A stretch of DNA of 64,000 bases from Phocaeicola abscessus CCUG 55929 (GCF_000312445.1 NZ_HE997183.1:278617-342616); one strand, 5' to 3'. Positions 1-9,992 are shown, counted from the first letter of the stretch. The notes: generated from the sequence alone by a model not told the origin. Program-made: numbers and translations.

Positions 1-1020
1 AACCAACTTGACCACCGTGGGAGCGCTGAACGATTGAATCAAGGTTTTCGGGCTTTCCGCATGGAACCGGTTCAGGAATTCTTGAACGGTCTGAGCATCG
101 ATCACCTCGCGCCATCCACCGTAGTAAAAGAAATACATGGACACGGCAGCCCAAATCAAAGCCACTATCCCTTCCGTAATCATGGCTCCGTAGAAGATCG
201 GGCGGCCGACTCGCTCGCTTTTTATGCATCGCGCCATCAAAGGGCTCTGCGTGGCGTGAAAACCGCTTATCGCACCGCATGCAATCGTGATGAACATACA
301 GGGAAAGAGCGGGTTTTTCTCTATAAACGAGTTCTCACCCAGCATCTCCGACGGCATATTCAAATTCATCGCCTCGACGTTGTCCCAAAGTTCGGGGATT
401 GTGGGCCATTTGACGAACAGCCCGATCATCAAGGCTATCGCCATGAACAAGAGAGAAAACGCGAACAGCGGATAAATCTTACCGATAATCTTATCGATAG
501 GGAGCATAGTCGCGACGATATAATAGGCGAAGATCGCGATGATCCAAAACAGTTTGGAGCCCCAGATATCTTCTAAAATGATTGCCGGACTGTACACAAA
601 CACCACCCCTACCATCATTAAGAGGAGGATGGAAAAAACCAACATAACGTTCTTTGTGGCACGGCCTAAATAATCGCCGACCAATCGAGGGAGCCCTGCA
701 CCCTCATGGCGCACGGAAAGCATGCCACTCAAATAATCGTGAACCGAACCGGCAAAAATACAGCCCAGCACGATCCACAGATAAGCGTACGGCCCGTACC
801 AAGCTCCCATTATGGCTCCGAAGATAGGCCCCGTACCTGCAATGTTTAAAAATTGAATCATGAAAATCTTCCAATTCGGAAGGACGATGAAATCTACGCC
901 GTCGGCCTTCGAAACGGCAGGTGTTATTCGGTCGTCGGGCCCGAATATCCGTTCGACAATTTTTCCATAGAACAGATACCCCCAGACCAATGCCGCCAAA
1001 GAAAGGATAAAACTGATCAT
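1..1020 (-). CDS. cstA: Carbon starvation protein CstA (peptide/pyruvate permease family), C-terminus cut by window edge
   Basis: Reading the minus strand from the ATG at 1020 gives 340 residues with no stop before the window edge. The N-terminal part has CstA features: a first membrane helix, then NIAGTGPIFGAIMGAWYGP, GSVHDYLSGMLSVRHEG and, further on, ACGAISGFHATQSPLMARC. Hydrophobic helices recur throughout. CstA proteins are inner-membrane permeases linked to peptide or pyruvate uptake during carbon limitation; which substrate applies here cannot be told. Full CstA-family proteins run from about 480 to 700 residues, so the visible part is roughly half to two thirds. A TAnnTTTG promoter lies at 1056-1063, giving a leader of about 30 nt. 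The gene is divergent from the glycosidase-like gene at 1112. Confidence 0.9.
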   Translation of the reverse strand, partial: MISFILSLAALVWGYLFYGKIVERIFGPDDRITPAVSKADGVDFIVLPNWKIFMIQFLNIAGTGPIFGAIMGAWYGPYAYLWIVLGCIFAGSVHDYLSGMLSVRHEGAGLPRLVGDYLGRATKNVMLVFSILLLMMVGVVFVYSPAIILEDIWGSKLFWIIAIFAYYIVATMLPIDKIIGKIYPLFAFSLLFMAIALMIGLFVKWPTIPELWDNVEAMNLNMPSEMLGENSFIEKNPLFPCMFITIACGAISGFHATQSPLMARCIKSERVGRPIFYGAMITEGIVALIWAAVSMYFFYYGGWREVIDAQTVQEFLNRFHAESPKTLIQSFSAPTVVKLV

Positions 1021-1055
1021 TTTCCCGTTTATTTGATTCGTCACAATGAATGCAG

Positions 1056-1063
1056 CAAAAGTA
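1056..1063 (-). promoter_or_regulatory. -7 promoter element of cstA
   Basis: On the minus strand this reads TACTTTTG, matching the Bacteroidota -7 consensus TAnnTTTG. It lies 36 bp before the cstA ATG. I see no clear -33 TTTG. Confidence 0.6.
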
Positions 1064-1084
1064 ACATTTTAAATGATAAGTTTT

Positions 1085-1092
1085 TATCTTTG
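1085..1092 (+). promoter_or_regulatory. -7 promoter element of the glycosidase-like gene
   Basis: TATCTTTG matches the TAnnTTTG consensus. Transcription would begin near 1097-1099. This rules out the in-frame ATG at 1073, which lies upstream of the element, and supports the ATG at 1112. Confidence 0.65.
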
Positions 1093-1111
1093 TGACCAAA
1101 ATAAAGAAAAA

Positions 1112-2800
1112 ATGATACGTTGCTTTGTTTTCATCACATACTTTATATACTTTCTCTCGGTTGTCCTGCCCCTCTCCGCCCAACCGAAGTACGAGATCCG
1201 CGCGATATGGCTCACCACCCTAAACGGGATGGACTGGCCCCAAGCGAAAGCAATCGATGCTGCAGGCGTCAGAAAGCAACAGAACGAACTGTGCCGCATC
1301 TTGGACAAATTGCAATCCGCGCACTTCAATACGGTGCTGCTCCAGACGCGAATACGGGGAGACGTGCTCTACCCTTCCGATATCGAGACCTTCGCAGAGA
1401 TCCTCACCGGCCATGCGGGAAAGGATCCGGGATACGATCCGCTCGCTTTCGCTATCGAGGAATGCCATAAGCGCGGCATGGAGATCCACGCGTGGATGGT
1501 TACCGTCCCAATCGGCAACGATCAGCAAGTCGAATCGGCAGGAAAAAAATCGCTCGTACGGAAACGACGCGATCTCTGCAAACATTACCGAGGGACCTGG
1601 TATTTGGATCCGGGAAACCCATCTACGCAAGAATATCTCTCCAAGTTGGTTTGCGAGTTGGTCGGGAAATACGATATCGACGGCGTACACCTCGATTACA
1701 TCCGTTATCCGGAACGTGCCAGCAGTTTCCCAGATAAAGATACTTTTAAGAAATATGGTCGCGGAATGCCTTTCACCGCCTGGAGAAGAAACAATATTAC
1801 AACCATCGTAAGACGCCTTTACCAAGATGTCAAAGCATTAAAGCCCTGGGTGAAAGTAAGCAGTTCGCCCATCGGCAAGTATCGGGATACCCGTCGATAC
1901 ACTTCCCGAGGGTGGAACGCACTGCATACGGTTTATCAAGAGGCGCAGCAATGGTTGAAAGAAGGGATTCAGGACGCCCTCTTCCCCATGATGTATTTTA
2001 AAGAAAACGATTTCTACCCCTTTGCCCTCGACTGGAAAGAACACAAGAACAACCGGTGGATCGTTCCGGGGTTGGGCGTTTATTTTCTTTCTCCTTCCGA
2101 ACAAGACTGGCCGTTAGACGAAATCGTCCGGCAGGTAAACTTCATCCGGGAGATCGGTCTCGACGGTCAAGCTTATTTCCGGAATCGCTTCGTGCTGGAT
2201 AATACGAAGCAAATATGGGACGAGTTGACGGAAAACACCTATGCTTATCCGGCCTTAATCCCGCCCATGACATGGATAGACCGTATCGCTCCGGATGCCC
2301 CCACCCATCCCTCGGTAAAGAGAACGAAAGAGGGTCATCTGATGCTCTCCTGGAATCCGTCGATCGATAACTCGAATCAACCCGTAACCTATCACTTGTA
2401 CGGCTCGGACACCTATCCCGTCGATATACGAAATCCGAAGAATCTCATAACAACTTACCTGCCGACGAATCATTATCCATACAAACCCTCCCAGCCCTGG
2501 CTGTTAAAAAGATACCTGTGCGTAACAGCCGCCGACAGATTCGGCAACGAGAGCGTTCCCTTAGAACTGAATAAGGCATCGGAAGACGACTTGCCCATAC
2601 TGAACGACGGAGACCAGGTAACGCTCCCGCACGTAAAGGATGTTCGTTACATACGCATCGCTACCCCTACGGGGCACGAAGTCTTGCGAATCGACTATGC
2701 GAACTCTTTCAATATCCAACAACTCCACGAGGGGTTCTATTGGGTATACCTGATTGACAAGGAAGGGAGAGAGCGATTGGTCGGCACTATCTTGAAATGA
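1112..2800 (+). CDS. Secreted family-10 glycosidase-like protein (GHL10, formerly DUF187)
   Basis: The product has 562 residues. An N-terminal signal peptide (about residues 1-23, ending LSA) suggests export. The catalytic-type barrel follows at about residues 27-360, starting EIRAIWLTTLNGMDWP. It carries the family block DGVHLDYIRYP near residue 190, whose acidic residues are typical of the active site of this YngK-like family. Residues of about 395-480 resemble a fibronectin type III domain (WNPSIDNSNQPVTYHLYG), and a further beta-rich tail follows. The natural substrate of the family is poorly known; peptidoglycan-type sugars have been suggested for relatives. The gene stands alone between divergent cstA and purM, each with its own promoter. 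Confidence 0.85.
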   Translation: MIRCFVFITYFIYFLSVVLPLSAQPKYEIRAIWLTTLNGMDWPQAKAIDAAGVRKQQNELCRILDKLQSAHFNTVLLQTRIRGDVLYPSDIETFAEILTGHAGKDPGYDPLAFAIEECHKRGMEIHAWMVTVPIGNDQQVESAGKKSLVRKRRDLCKHYRGTWYLDPGNPSTQEYLSKLVCELVGKYDIDGVHLDYIRYPERASSFPDKDTFKKYGRGMPFTAWRRNNITTIVRRLYQDVKALKPWVKVSSSPIGKYRDTRRYTSRGWNALHTVYQEAQQWLKEGIQDALFPMMYFKENDFYPFALDWKEHKNNRWIVPGLGVYFLSPSEQDWPLDEIVRQVNFIREIGLDGQAYFRNRFVLDNTKQIWDELTENTYAYPALIPPMTWIDRIAPDAPTHPSVKRTKEGHLMLSWNPSIDNSNQPVTYHLYGSDTYPVDIRNPKNLITTYLPTNHYPYKPSQPWLLKRYLCVTAADRFGNESVPLELNKASEDDLPILNDGDQVTLPHVKDVRYIRIATPTGHEVLRIDYANSFNIQQLHEGFYWVYLIDKEGRERLVGTILK

Positions 2801-2848
2801 CGAGACGCAATTCTTTCTAAAACACAAGGCCGAAAAGAAAAATATGAT

Positions 2849-2856
2849 TAACTTTG
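2849..2856 (+). promoter_or_regulatory. -7 promoter element of the purM-prfA-pyrF operon
   Basis: TAACTTTG matches TAnnTTTG and lies 24 bp before the purM ATG at 2881. It excludes the longer in-frame reading that would begin at 2854, inside this element. Confidence 0.65.
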
Positions 2857-2880
2857 CGTCCTAAAGATATATTTACGCTC

Positions 2881-4053
2881 ATGAGTAACCAACGATACAT
2901 GCGACGGGGGGTGTCCGCCTCGAAAAAAGATGTGCATCAGGCTATCGAAAAGATAGATAAAGGCATTTTCCCCAACGCCTTTTGCAAAATCATACCGGAT
3001 ATCTTAGGCGACGACCCAGCGTATTGTAATGTGATGCACGCCGACGGAGCCGGAACGAAGTCGGCATTAGCTTATGCATATTGGCGAGAAACCGGCGACC
3101 TGAGCGTATGGAAAGGCATCGCACAAGATGCGCTGATCATGAATATCGACGATTTGATCTGTGTCGGAGCCGTCGACAACATACTGGTCTCTTCTACGAT
3201 CGGACGGAACAAAATGCTCATTCCCGGAGAAGTGATCGCTGCGATCATAAACGGCACCGACGAATTAGCGGCCGAACTGCGGAAATGGGGTATCGGCGTA
3301 TACACAACAGGAGGCGAAACGGCCGACGTGGGGGATCTGGTGCGGACCATCATCGTGGATTCTACCGTCGCCTGCCGCATGAAACGGAACGAGGTCATCG
3401 ACAATGCCCATATACGTCCAGGAGATGTGATCGTGGGATTGGCTTCGTTCGGACAAGCCTCGTATGAAAGCGCATACAACGGCGGAATGGGGAGTAACGG
3501 ATTAACCTCCGCCCGACACGACGTATTTGCCCAATATATCGCCCGAAAATATCCGGAAACATACGATAGCGCCGTTCCGGAAGAATTGGTTTACTGCGGC
3601 AAACTGAAACTCACCGACGAAGTGGAAGACAGCCCTCTGAACGCGGGAAAATTGATGCTCTCTCCCACTCGTACCTACGCTCCTGTAGTCAAGAAACTAT
3701 TGACCGAACTTCGTCCGCAGATTCACGGAATGGTGCATTGTTCGGGAGGTGCCCAGACCAAAGTCATGCACTTCGTAGGAGAAAACTGCAAAGTAATCAA
3801 GGACAACCTTTTTCCTCTTCCCCCATTGTTCAAGACGATCCGAGAACAAAGCGGAACCGATTGGTCCGAAATGTACCAGGTCTATAATATGGGGCATCGG
3901 TTAGAAGTGTTTCTTTCGCCCGACTACGCGGAAAAGGTTATCGAAATCAGCAACTCTTTCCGTATCGATGCGCGAGTGGTCGGTCGGATCGAAGAGAGCA
4001 AACGGAAAGAACTAATTATCAAAAGCGAATTTGGAGAATTCCACTATCCATGA
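2881..4053 (+). CDS. purM: Phosphoribosylformylglycinamidine cyclo-ligase (AIR synthase)
   Basis: The product has 390 residues. It is an AIR synthase that converts FGAM to aminoimidazole ribotide using ATP, the fifth step of purine synthesis, in the cytoplasm. The N-terminal domain carries HADGAGTKSALAYAYW near residue 50, the family ATP/FGAM-binding loop. A conserved MNIDDLICVGA stretch, a GGETADV motif and the C-terminal HCSGGAQTK segment follow. The start at 2881 (MSNQRYMRRG) is set by the promoter just upstream. The stop overlaps the prfA start by 4 bp (ATGA), so translation is probably coupled. Bacteroidales PurM proteins are longer than the roughly 345 residues of the E. coli enzyme, which fits. 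Confidence 0.93.
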   Translation: MSNQRYMRRGVSASKKDVHQAIEKIDKGIFPNAFCKIIPDILGDDPAYCNVMHADGAGTKSALAYAYWRETGDLSVWKGIAQDALIMNIDDLICVGAVDNILVSSTIGRNKMLIPGEVIAAIINGTDELAAELRKWGIGVYTTGGETADVGDLVRTIIVDSTVACRMKRNEVIDNAHIRPGDVIVGLASFGQASYESAYNGGMGSNGLTSARHDVFAQYIARKYPETYDSAVPEELVYCGKLKLTDEVEDSPLNAGKLMLSPTRTYAPVVKKLLTELRPQIHGMVHCSGGAQTKVMHFVGENCKVIKDNLFPLPPLFKTIREQSGTDWSEMYQVYNMGHRLEVFLSPDYAEKVIEISNSFRIDARVVGRIEESKRKELIIKSEFGEFHYP

Positions 4054-5162
4054 CAACCGACAAGAACATACTCGAGAAACTGAACGGATTACTTCCCCGT
4101 TACGAAGAAGTATCCACACTGATTACGGATTCGTCGGTCATCGCAAATCAGCCGCGCTATGTGAAATTAACGAAAGAGTACAAGGATTTGGACAAACTGA
4201 TGAAAATGAGAGAAGCATACATCCACTGTCTCGAAGAATGGAACGAAGCCAAACAAATCCTTATTGAAGAACAAGATCCGGAAATGAAAGAAATAGCACG
4301 CGACGAGTTAGCTACGTGCGAAGAACGTATTCCGCAACTCGAAGAAGAAATCAAACTGCAACTGATCCCTGCAGATCCCACCGACGAGCGGAATGCCATC
4401 CTCGAAATCCGTGCAGGCACAGGCGGAGACGAAGCTGCCCTCTTTGCGGGAGATTTGTTCCGCATGTATGCCAAGTATGCCGAAACGAAAGGCTGGAAGT
4501 TGGAAATATCCAATGCGAACGAAGGAGCTGCAGGAGGCTATAAGGAAATCATCTGTTCCGTCGCCGGAGATAAGGTTTACGGGACATTAAAGTACGAATC
4601 AGGAGTGCATCGCGTCCAGCGAGTCCCTACGACCGAAACACAGGGGCGGGTACATACCTCTGCCGCCTCCGTGGCCGTGCTCCCGGAGGCCGAACCATTC
4701 GAAGTCTCTATCAATGAAGGCGAGATACATTGGGACACCTTCCGAAGCGGCGGTGCCGGCGGACAGAACGTGAACAAAGTCGAATCGGGCGTACGCCTGC
4801 GCTATAATTGGAAAAATCCCCATACGGGCACTGTAGAAGAAATCTTAATAGAATGTACCGAGACGCGCGATCAGCCGAAGAATAAAGAACGGGCTCTGTC
4901 CAGACTGCGTACGCTCATCTACGACAGAGAACATCAAAAATACATAGACGATATTGCCAACAAGCGCAAGACCATGGTTTCTACAGGCGACCGATCTGCC
5001 AAAATCAGAACTTACAATTATCCGCAAGGCAGAGTCACCGATCATCGTATCAATTATACGATCTATCATTTGAATGCTTTCATGGACGGAGAAATACAAG
5101 ATTGCATCGATCGTTTAATCGTCGCAGAAAATACGGAACGGATGAAAGAGAGCGAACTTTAA
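4050..5162 (+). CDS. prfA: Peptide chain release factor 1
   Basis: The product has 370 residues, the usual length for RF1. RF1 reads UAA and UAG in the ribosomal A site and triggers peptide release. The tripeptide anticodon region is VQRVPTTETQGRVHTSA, with the PxT type that marks RF1 rather than RF2 (SPF). The catalytic GGQ lies at residues 237-239 (SGGAGGQNVNK). The C-terminal region has the usual TRDQPKNKERAL helix and the YNYPQGRVTDHR segment. It overlaps purM by 4 bp and is followed by pyrF after 23 bp, so the three genes form one operon. Confidence 0.96.
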   Translation: MTTDKNILEKLNGLLPRYEEVSTLITDSSVIANQPRYVKLTKEYKDLDKLMKMREAYIHCLEEWNEAKQILIEEQDPEMKEIARDELATCEERIPQLEEEIKLQLIPADPTDERNAILEIRAGTGGDEAALFAGDLFRMYAKYAETKGWKLEISNANEGAAGGYKEIICSVAGDKVYGTLKYESGVHRVQRVPTTETQGRVHTSAASVAVLPEAEPFEVSINEGEIHWDTFRSGGAGGQNVNKVESGVRLRYNWKNPHTGTVEEILIECTETRDQPKNKERALSRLRTLIYDREHQKYIDDIANKRKTMVSTGDRSAKIRTYNYPQGRVTDHRINYTIYHLNAFMDGEIQDCIDRLIVAENTERMKESEL

Positions 5163-5185
5163 TGCGAGAATAAAAATAAAGAGCC

Positions 5186-6010
5186 GTGAACAGACAAGAG
5201 TTATACGAAAACATCGTGCGCAAGGAGTCTTTTCTTTGCATCGGATTAGACACGGACATGCAAAAGATCCCTGCAAATTTGTTAAAGGATGAGGATCCCG
5301 TTTTTACATTCAACAGAGAAATCATCGATGCAACGGCAGCCTATTGCCTTGCATACAAACCGAATTTGGCTTTTTATGAATGCAGGGGAATAACAGGGTG
5401 GATCTCTTTCGAAAAGACGATCCGTTATCTGAAAGATAAATATCCTACCCATTTCATCATCGCCGATGCCAAACGCGGAGATATAGGAAATACTTCCGCC
5501 AGGTATGCGCAGAGCTTCTTCGAAGAGATGAATATCGACGCCGTGACCGTAGCCCCCTATATGGGCGAAGATAGCGTTTCTCCCTTTCTGACCTATCCGG
5601 GGAAATGGGTTATCCTGTTGGCCTTAACGAGCAATAAAGGTTCGCACGATTTCCAGCTTACAGCGGACAAAAACGGAGAATACCTTTTCGAAAAGGTACT
5701 GCGTAAATCGCAAGCTTGGGGCAGTGACGAGAATATGATGTATGTGGTCGGCGCCACGCAAGGTCGTGCTTTTGAAGCCGTTCGCCGAATTATTCCCAAT
5801 CATTTTCTCTTGGTTCCGGGAATCGGCGCCCAAGGCGGGTCTTTGGAAGAGGTTTGTCACTACGGCATGAACAAGCAATGCGGATTGATCGTCAATTCGA
5901 GCAGAGCTATCATCTATGCGGATCGATCTCCTCGCTTCGCCCAAGCGGCAAACATGGCCGCAAAAGAAGTGCAAGCCCAGATGGCGCGACAATTAAAGCG
6001 CCTTGTATGA
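5186..6010 (+). CDS. pyrF: Orotidine 5'-phosphate decarboxylase, type 2
   Basis: The product has 274 residues and decarboxylates OMP to UMP, the last step of de novo UMP synthesis. The length and the [10 protein letters not shown] opening identify the type 2 subfamily. The core motif is [13 protein letters not shown] with the catalytic Lys at about residue 96, and YKPNLAFYE lies upstream of it. A phosphate-binding region follows ([10 protein letters not shown]). The start codon is GTG at 5186; no ATG fits before the conserved region. It is the third gene of purM-prfA-pyrF. No terminator hairpin is obvious in the 159 bp before lpxD. Confidence 0.94.
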   Translation: MNRQELYENIVRKESFLCIGLDTDMQKIPANLLKDEDPVFTFNREIIDATAAYCLAYKPNLAFYECRGITGWISFEKTIRYLKDKYPTHFIIADAKRGDIGNTSARYAQSFFEEMNIDAVTVAPYMGEDSVSPFLTYPGKWVILLALTSNKGSHDFQLTADKNGEYLFEKVLRKSQAWGSDENMMYVVGATQGRAFEAVRRIIPNHFLLVPGIGAQGGSLEEVCHYGMNKQCGLIVNSSRAIIYADRSPRFAQAANMAAKEVQAQMARQLKRLV

Positions 6011-6169
6011 CCGTCGAAACGTCGGATAATTCGTTATAAAAGGATGTAATAGCTTAAATAATTGATGATTCTTACCGTAATATAAAAAAAAAGAACTTAT
6101 TTTGCATAATTCACGTATGATGTCTTATCGCATAGACAAATACGATTGAGATTTTAAAGTATTCACGTA

Positions 6170-7213
6170 ATGATGGAGTTTACAGCCAAACAAATTGCCA
6201 CCTATCTTCGAGGAACTATTATCGGCGACGAAAATGCAAAGGTCCATACCTTTACCAAAATAGAAGAAGGTATCCCCGGCGCATTATCTTTTTTATCCAA
6301 CCCAAAGTATACGCACTACATTTACCAGACCAAATCAAGCATCGTACTGGTCAACAAAGACTTTGAGCCCGAACAGCCGATTCATACGACATTGATAAAA
6401 GTACAAAACGCCTACGAAGGTTTAGCACAATTGCTGAACCTCTATGAGTCGAGTAAACCTAAGCTCAAGGGTATCGATCCCCTGGCGTCGATTGCCGCTA
6501 CGGCGAAGATCGGAAAAGATGTCTACATTGGCCCCTTTGCATCCGTCGGAGAATATGCCGAAATCGGAGATAACACGCTCGTATACCCTCATGTCACCAT
6601 CTGTGAACATGTCCTCATAGGCAACAATACCATTTTGTATCCCAACGTAACCGTTTATCACGACTGCCGCATAGGAAACAATTGCATTCTGCACGCCGGA
6701 TGCGTGATCGGTGCGGACGGCTTCGGATTCGCACCCAATGAAAACGGATACGATAAGATTCCGCAAATAGGTATAGCCTTGATCGAGGACGATGTCGAGA
6801 TCGGGGCCAACACCTGTGTGGACCGTTCCACCATGGGAGCTACGATCATTCATCAAGGTGCCAAGTTAGACAATTTAATACAAGTCGCCCATAACGTAGA
6901 AATCGGCCGTAATACGGTGATGGCAGCGCAAGGAGGCATCGCCGGCTCGACCCAAATCGGAGAGTGGTGCATGTTCGGAGGCCAAGTCGGCATAGCCGGC
7001 CATATTCAAATAGGAGACAAAGTCAAATGCGGTGCACAAGCCGGCATTACCGGCAACGTAAAATCCGGAGAAACGATTATCGGTTCTCCCGCCATCGACT
7101 CGAAAAACTTTGTAAAATCATTCATCTACTTTAAACATCTTCCTGAAACGGCAAAGGAAATCAAGGATCTGAAAAAAGAAATAGAACGACTAAAACAGCA
7201 AATAAACAAGTAA
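6170..7213 (+). CDS. lpxD: UDP-3-O-(3-hydroxyacyl)glucosamine N-acyltransferase
   Basis: The product has 347 residues and adds the N-linked hydroxyacyl chain in the third step of lipid A synthesis. The N-terminal uridine-binding domain covers about residues 1-100. A left-handed beta helix follows, seen as hexapeptide repeats with I/V at every sixth position (for example [20 protein letters not shown]). The catalytic His is in QVAHNVEIG at residue 241. The C-terminus is a short charged helix ([13 protein letters not shown]) typical of LpxD trimers. Two ATGs sit together at 6170 and 6173 and either could start the protein. It is the first gene of lpxD-lpxC/fabZ-lpxA; the next gene starts 5 bp after its stop. 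Confidence 0.95.
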   Translation: MMEFTAKQIATYLRGTIIGDENAKVHTFTKIEEGIPGALSFLSNPKYTHYIYQTKSSIVLVNKDFEPEQPIHTTLIKVQNAYEGLAQLLNLYESSKPKLKGIDPLASIAATAKIGKDVYIGPFASVGEYAEIGDNTLVYPHVTICEHVLIGNNTILYPNVTVYHDCRIGNNCILHAGCVIGADGFGFAPNENGYDKIPQIGIALIEDDVEIGANTCVDRSTMGATIIHQGAKLDNLIQVAHNVEIGRNTVMAAQGGIAGSTQIGEWCMFGGQVGIAGHIQIGDKVKCGAQAGITGNVKSGETIIGSPAIDSKNFVKSFIYFKHLPETAKEIKDLKKEIERLKQQINK

Positions 7214-7218
7214 ACCCG

Positions 7219-8601
7219 ATGTTGAAACAGCAAACGTTAAAAGGAAGCTTCTCTCTCAACGGAAAAGGTCTTCATACAGGAGTGAACTTGACGGTGACAT
7301 TCAATCCGGCAGCGGACAACCACGGATATAAAATCCAGCGAATCGACCTCGACGGCCAACCCCTTATAGATGCGGTAGCCGAGAACGTAGTGGATACCAC
7401 GCGCGGCACCGTCTTAGAAAAAAACGGAGTTAAAGTAAGCACTATCGAACACGCCATGGCGGCTTTATACGCTTCCGGCGTAGACAACTGCCTCATTCAG
7501 GTAAACGGTCCGGAATTCCCCATTTTAGACGGTAGCGCAAAATATTTCATCGAACATATCAACCGCGTCGGCTTAGAAGAACAAAGAGCCATCAAGGACT
7601 TCTATATTATCAAATCGAAGATTGAGTTTCGAGACGAAGAAAAAGGTTCGTCGATCATTGTCTTACCCGACGACAGTTTCAGCATCAACGCATTGATCTC
7701 GTACGATTCAGGCATCCTGTCCAATCAGTTCGCCACCTTGGAGGATATGAGAAAATTCGCCACTGAAATCGCCGCCGCCAGGACATTCGTATTCGTCCGT
7801 GAAATCGAACCGCTGTTGAATGCCGGCCTCATCAAGGGCGGAGATTTGGACAACGCCATCGTCATCTACGAACGTGAAATGACGCAGGCCAACTACGACA
7901 AATTGGCCGACGTGATGGGAGTCCCTCATAAGGATGCGACGAAACTAGGGTATATCAACAACAAACCCCTCGTTTGGGATAACGAACCCGCCCGCCATAA
8001 ACTGCTGGATATCATCGGCGACATGGCGTTGATCGGAAAACCCATTATCGGCCGGATCATCGCAACCCGTCCCGGACATACCATCAACAATCAGTTCGCC
8101 CGCCGGATGAGAAAAGAAATCCGCCTCCACGAGATTCAAGCGCCTAACTACAATTGCAACGAAACGCCGCTCATGGATGTCAATCGCATCCGCCAGTTGC
8201 TTCCTCACCGCTATCCGTTCCAGTTGATCGATAAGATCATCGCGATGGGAGCCAATTATATTGTCGGCGTGAAGAACGTGACGTCCAACGAACCGTTTTT
8301 CCAAGGGCACTTCCCTACCGAACCGGTTATGCCGGGCGTACTGCAGATCGAAGCGATGGCTCAATGCGGCGGCGTATTGGTTTTAAATTCGTTGGACGAA
8401 CCGGAACGATATTCCACTTACTTTCTAAAGATCGACGAAGTCAAGTTTCGACAGAAAGTCATTCCCGGCGATACCCTCATTTTCCGCGTGGAGTTACTGG
8501 CTCCCATCCGGCATGGCATCTCCTCCATGAAAGGTTACGGATTCGTGGGAGAAAAAATTGTTTGTGAAGCGACATTCACAGCCCAAATTACTAAAAAATA
8601 A
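7219..8601 (+). CDS. lpxC/fabZ: Bifunctional UDP-3-O-acyl-N-acetylglucosamine deacetylase / 3-hydroxyacyl-ACP dehydratase
   Basis: The 460 residues fuse two enzymes. Residues 1 to about 305 are LpxC, the zinc deacetylase that commits the cell to lipid A. Zinc ligands are visible as His78 (STIEHAMAAL) and His260/Asp264 (ARHKLLDIIGD), with the catalytic His287 in RPGHTINN. Residues of about 312-460 are FabZ, the hot-dog-fold dehydratase of fatty acid synthesis, with LLPHRYPFQLID and GHFPTEPVMPG (His364). Both enzymes draw on 3-hydroxyacyl-ACP, so the fusion joins lipid A commitment to fatty acid elongation. This fusion is a known feature of Bacteroidota. It lies between lpxD and lpxA in one operon. 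Confidence 0.96.
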   Translation: MLKQQTLKGSFSLNGKGLHTGVNLTVTFNPAADNHGYKIQRIDLDGQPLIDAVAENVVDTTRGTVLEKNGVKVSTIEHAMAALYASGVDNCLIQVNGPEFPILDGSAKYFIEHINRVGLEEQRAIKDFYIIKSKIEFRDEEKGSSIIVLPDDSFSINALISYDSGILSNQFATLEDMRKFATEIAAARTFVFVREIEPLLNAGLIKGGDLDNAIVIYEREMTQANYDKLADVMGVPHKDATKLGYINNKPLVWDNEPARHKLLDIIGDMALIGKPIIGRIIATRPGHTINNQFARRMRKEIRLHEIQAPNYNCNETPLMDVNRIRQLLPHRYPFQLIDKIIAMGANYIVGVKNVTSNEPFFQGHFPTEPVMPGVLQIEAMAQCGGVLVLNSLDEPERYSTYFLKIDEVKFRQKVIPGDTLIFRVELLAPIRHGISSMKGYGFVGEKIVCEATFTAQITKK

Positions 8602-8613
8602 ATTTAAAAAACG

Positions 8614-9381
8614 ATGATCAGCCCTTTAGCTTATATCGATCCAGAAGCGAAAATCGGACAAAATGTGGAAATTGGTCCGTTTACTTTTATAGACAAAAAT
8701 GTAGTCATCGGTGACGACAACGTCATCATGTCTAACGTAAATATCCTTTACGGCGCCCGTATCGGAAACGGAAACGTCATTTTCCCCGGAACGGTCGTCA
8801 GCGCCATCCCCCAAGATTTAAAATTTCACGGGGAAGAGACGACGGCCGAAATCGGGAACAATAACCGGATCCGTGAGAACGTCACGATCAATCGCGGCAC
8901 ATCGGCGAAAGGTCGAACTATCGTCGGCAACGACAATCTGTTGATGGAAAGCGTTCACGTAGCACATGACGTGATCGTCGGAAACCGATGCATTATCGGA
9001 AATTCCACCAAGATGGGCGGGGAAGTCGTTATCGATGACGACGCCATTGTCAGCGCCAATGTGCTGATGCATCAATTCTGCCATATCGGCAGTTTTGTCA
9101 TGATACAGGGCGGATGTCGTTTCAGCAAAGACATCCCTCCCTACATCATCGCCGGAAGAGAACCCATCGAGTATTCCGGCATCAACCTCATAGGCTTGCG
9201 CCGTCATAGATTTTCGAACGAACTGATCGAGAACATCCACAACGCCTATCGCCTTATCTATCAAAGCGGCATGAACGTCTCCGACGCCCTGCATGAAGTG
9301 CGACGGGAAATACCGATGAGTCCGGAAATCGACTATATCATCTCGTTCATTGAAAAATCCGAAAGAGGCATCATCAAATAA
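8614..9381 (+). CDS. lpxA: Acyl-ACP:UDP-N-acetylglucosamine O-acyltransferase
   Basis: The product has 255 residues. It transfers a 3-hydroxyacyl chain from ACP to UDP-GlcNAc, the first lipid A step. Hexapeptide repeats of the left-handed beta helix cover about residues 1-185. The catalytic His is in VHVAHDVIVG at residue 118. The RENVTINRGT segment and a helical C-terminal domain (about 190-255) are as in the family. It starts 12 bp after lpxC/fabZ and so belongs to the same transcript. Having D, C/Z and A in a row with fabZ fused puts most early lipid A enzymes together. Confidence 0.95.
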   Translation: MISPLAYIDPEAKIGQNVEIGPFTFIDKNVVIGDDNVIMSNVNILYGARIGNGNVIFPGTVVSAIPQDLKFHGEETTAEIGNNNRIRENVTINRGTSAKGRTIVGNDNLLMESVHVAHDVIVGNRCIIGNSTKMGGEVVIDDDAIVSANVLMHQFCHIGSFVMIQGGCRFSKDIPPYIIAGREPIEYSGINLIGLRRHRFSNELIENIHNAYRLIYQSGMNVSDALHEVRREIPMSPEIDYIISFIEKSERGIIK

Positions 9382-9416
9382 ATGGCTACAGTATCCGATC
9401 TATTAATCATAAAAGT

Positions 9417-9980
9417 ATGATTTACAAATTTACAATCCTCTCCGACGAAACAGATAACTTCGTCAGAATAATCCAAATAGATGCTGACGCTACTTTCTAT
9501 GACTTCCACAAAGCCATACAGAAAGCCTGTGATTACAAAGACGACCAACTGACTTCATTCTTCATCTGTGAAGACGATTGGGAAAAACGGGAAGAAATCA
9601 CGTTGGAAGATATGGGACACGGTTGGGATGAAGACATCTTCCTCATGAAACACACGAAAATCAGCGACTTGGTGGAAGACGAAAAACAGAAGCTGATTTA
9701 CGTATTCGATCCGCTGACCGATCGTTCGCTGTTTATAGAACTGACGGAAATCATTACGGGAAAAGCATTGCGTAAACCCGTCTGCTCACGGAAAGAAGGA
9801 CATGCTCCGAAACAGACCGTCGACTTTGACGAGATCATGGCCAAAACCCTGACCGATAGCCAGATACGAGACGATTTGGATGAAGAACTTTACGGAGACA
9901 GAGAATTCAACGAGGACGATATCGATATGGAAAGCTTCGATATCAGCGAGGGAAATCCATATACCAATTCCGACTATTAA
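9417..9980 (+). CDS. pRiA4b ORF-3-like (IS1096 passenger-like) domain protein, function unknown
   Basis: The product has 187 residues. The first part (about 1-110) resembles the pRiA4b ORF-3 domain: YKFTILSDETDNFVRIIQIDADATFYDFHKAI, then FFICEDDWEK and LIYVFDPLTD. The C-terminal third is very acidic (DDLDEELYGDREFNEDD) and probably disordered. The domain name comes from plasmids and IS passengers, but nothing mobile is visible here; base composition and neighbours are ordinary. It starts 35 bp after lpxA. Its TAA at 9978-9980 is the only in-frame stop before miaA, so miaA continues in the same frame. Function is not known. Confidence 0.75.
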   Translation: MIYKFTILSDETDNFVRIIQIDADATFYDFHKAIQKACDYKDDQLTSFFICEDDWEKREEITLEDMGHGWDEDIFLMKHTKISDLVEDEKQKLIYVFDPLTDRSLFIELTEIITGKALRKPVCSRKEGHAPKQTVDFDEIMAKTLTDSQIRDDLDEELYGDREFNEDDIDMESFDISEGNPYTNSDY

Positions 9981-9992
9981 AAGAGACAAAAA

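Noticed and set aside
34-576. Plus-strand reading frame opposite cstA
   Set aside because: The minus strand carries clear CstA motifs across the whole stretch; the plus-strand frame has no family features.
9417-9980. Mobile element suggested by the IS1096/pRiA4b domain name
   Set aside because: No transposase, inverted repeats or target duplication are seen, and the gene fits the local operon.
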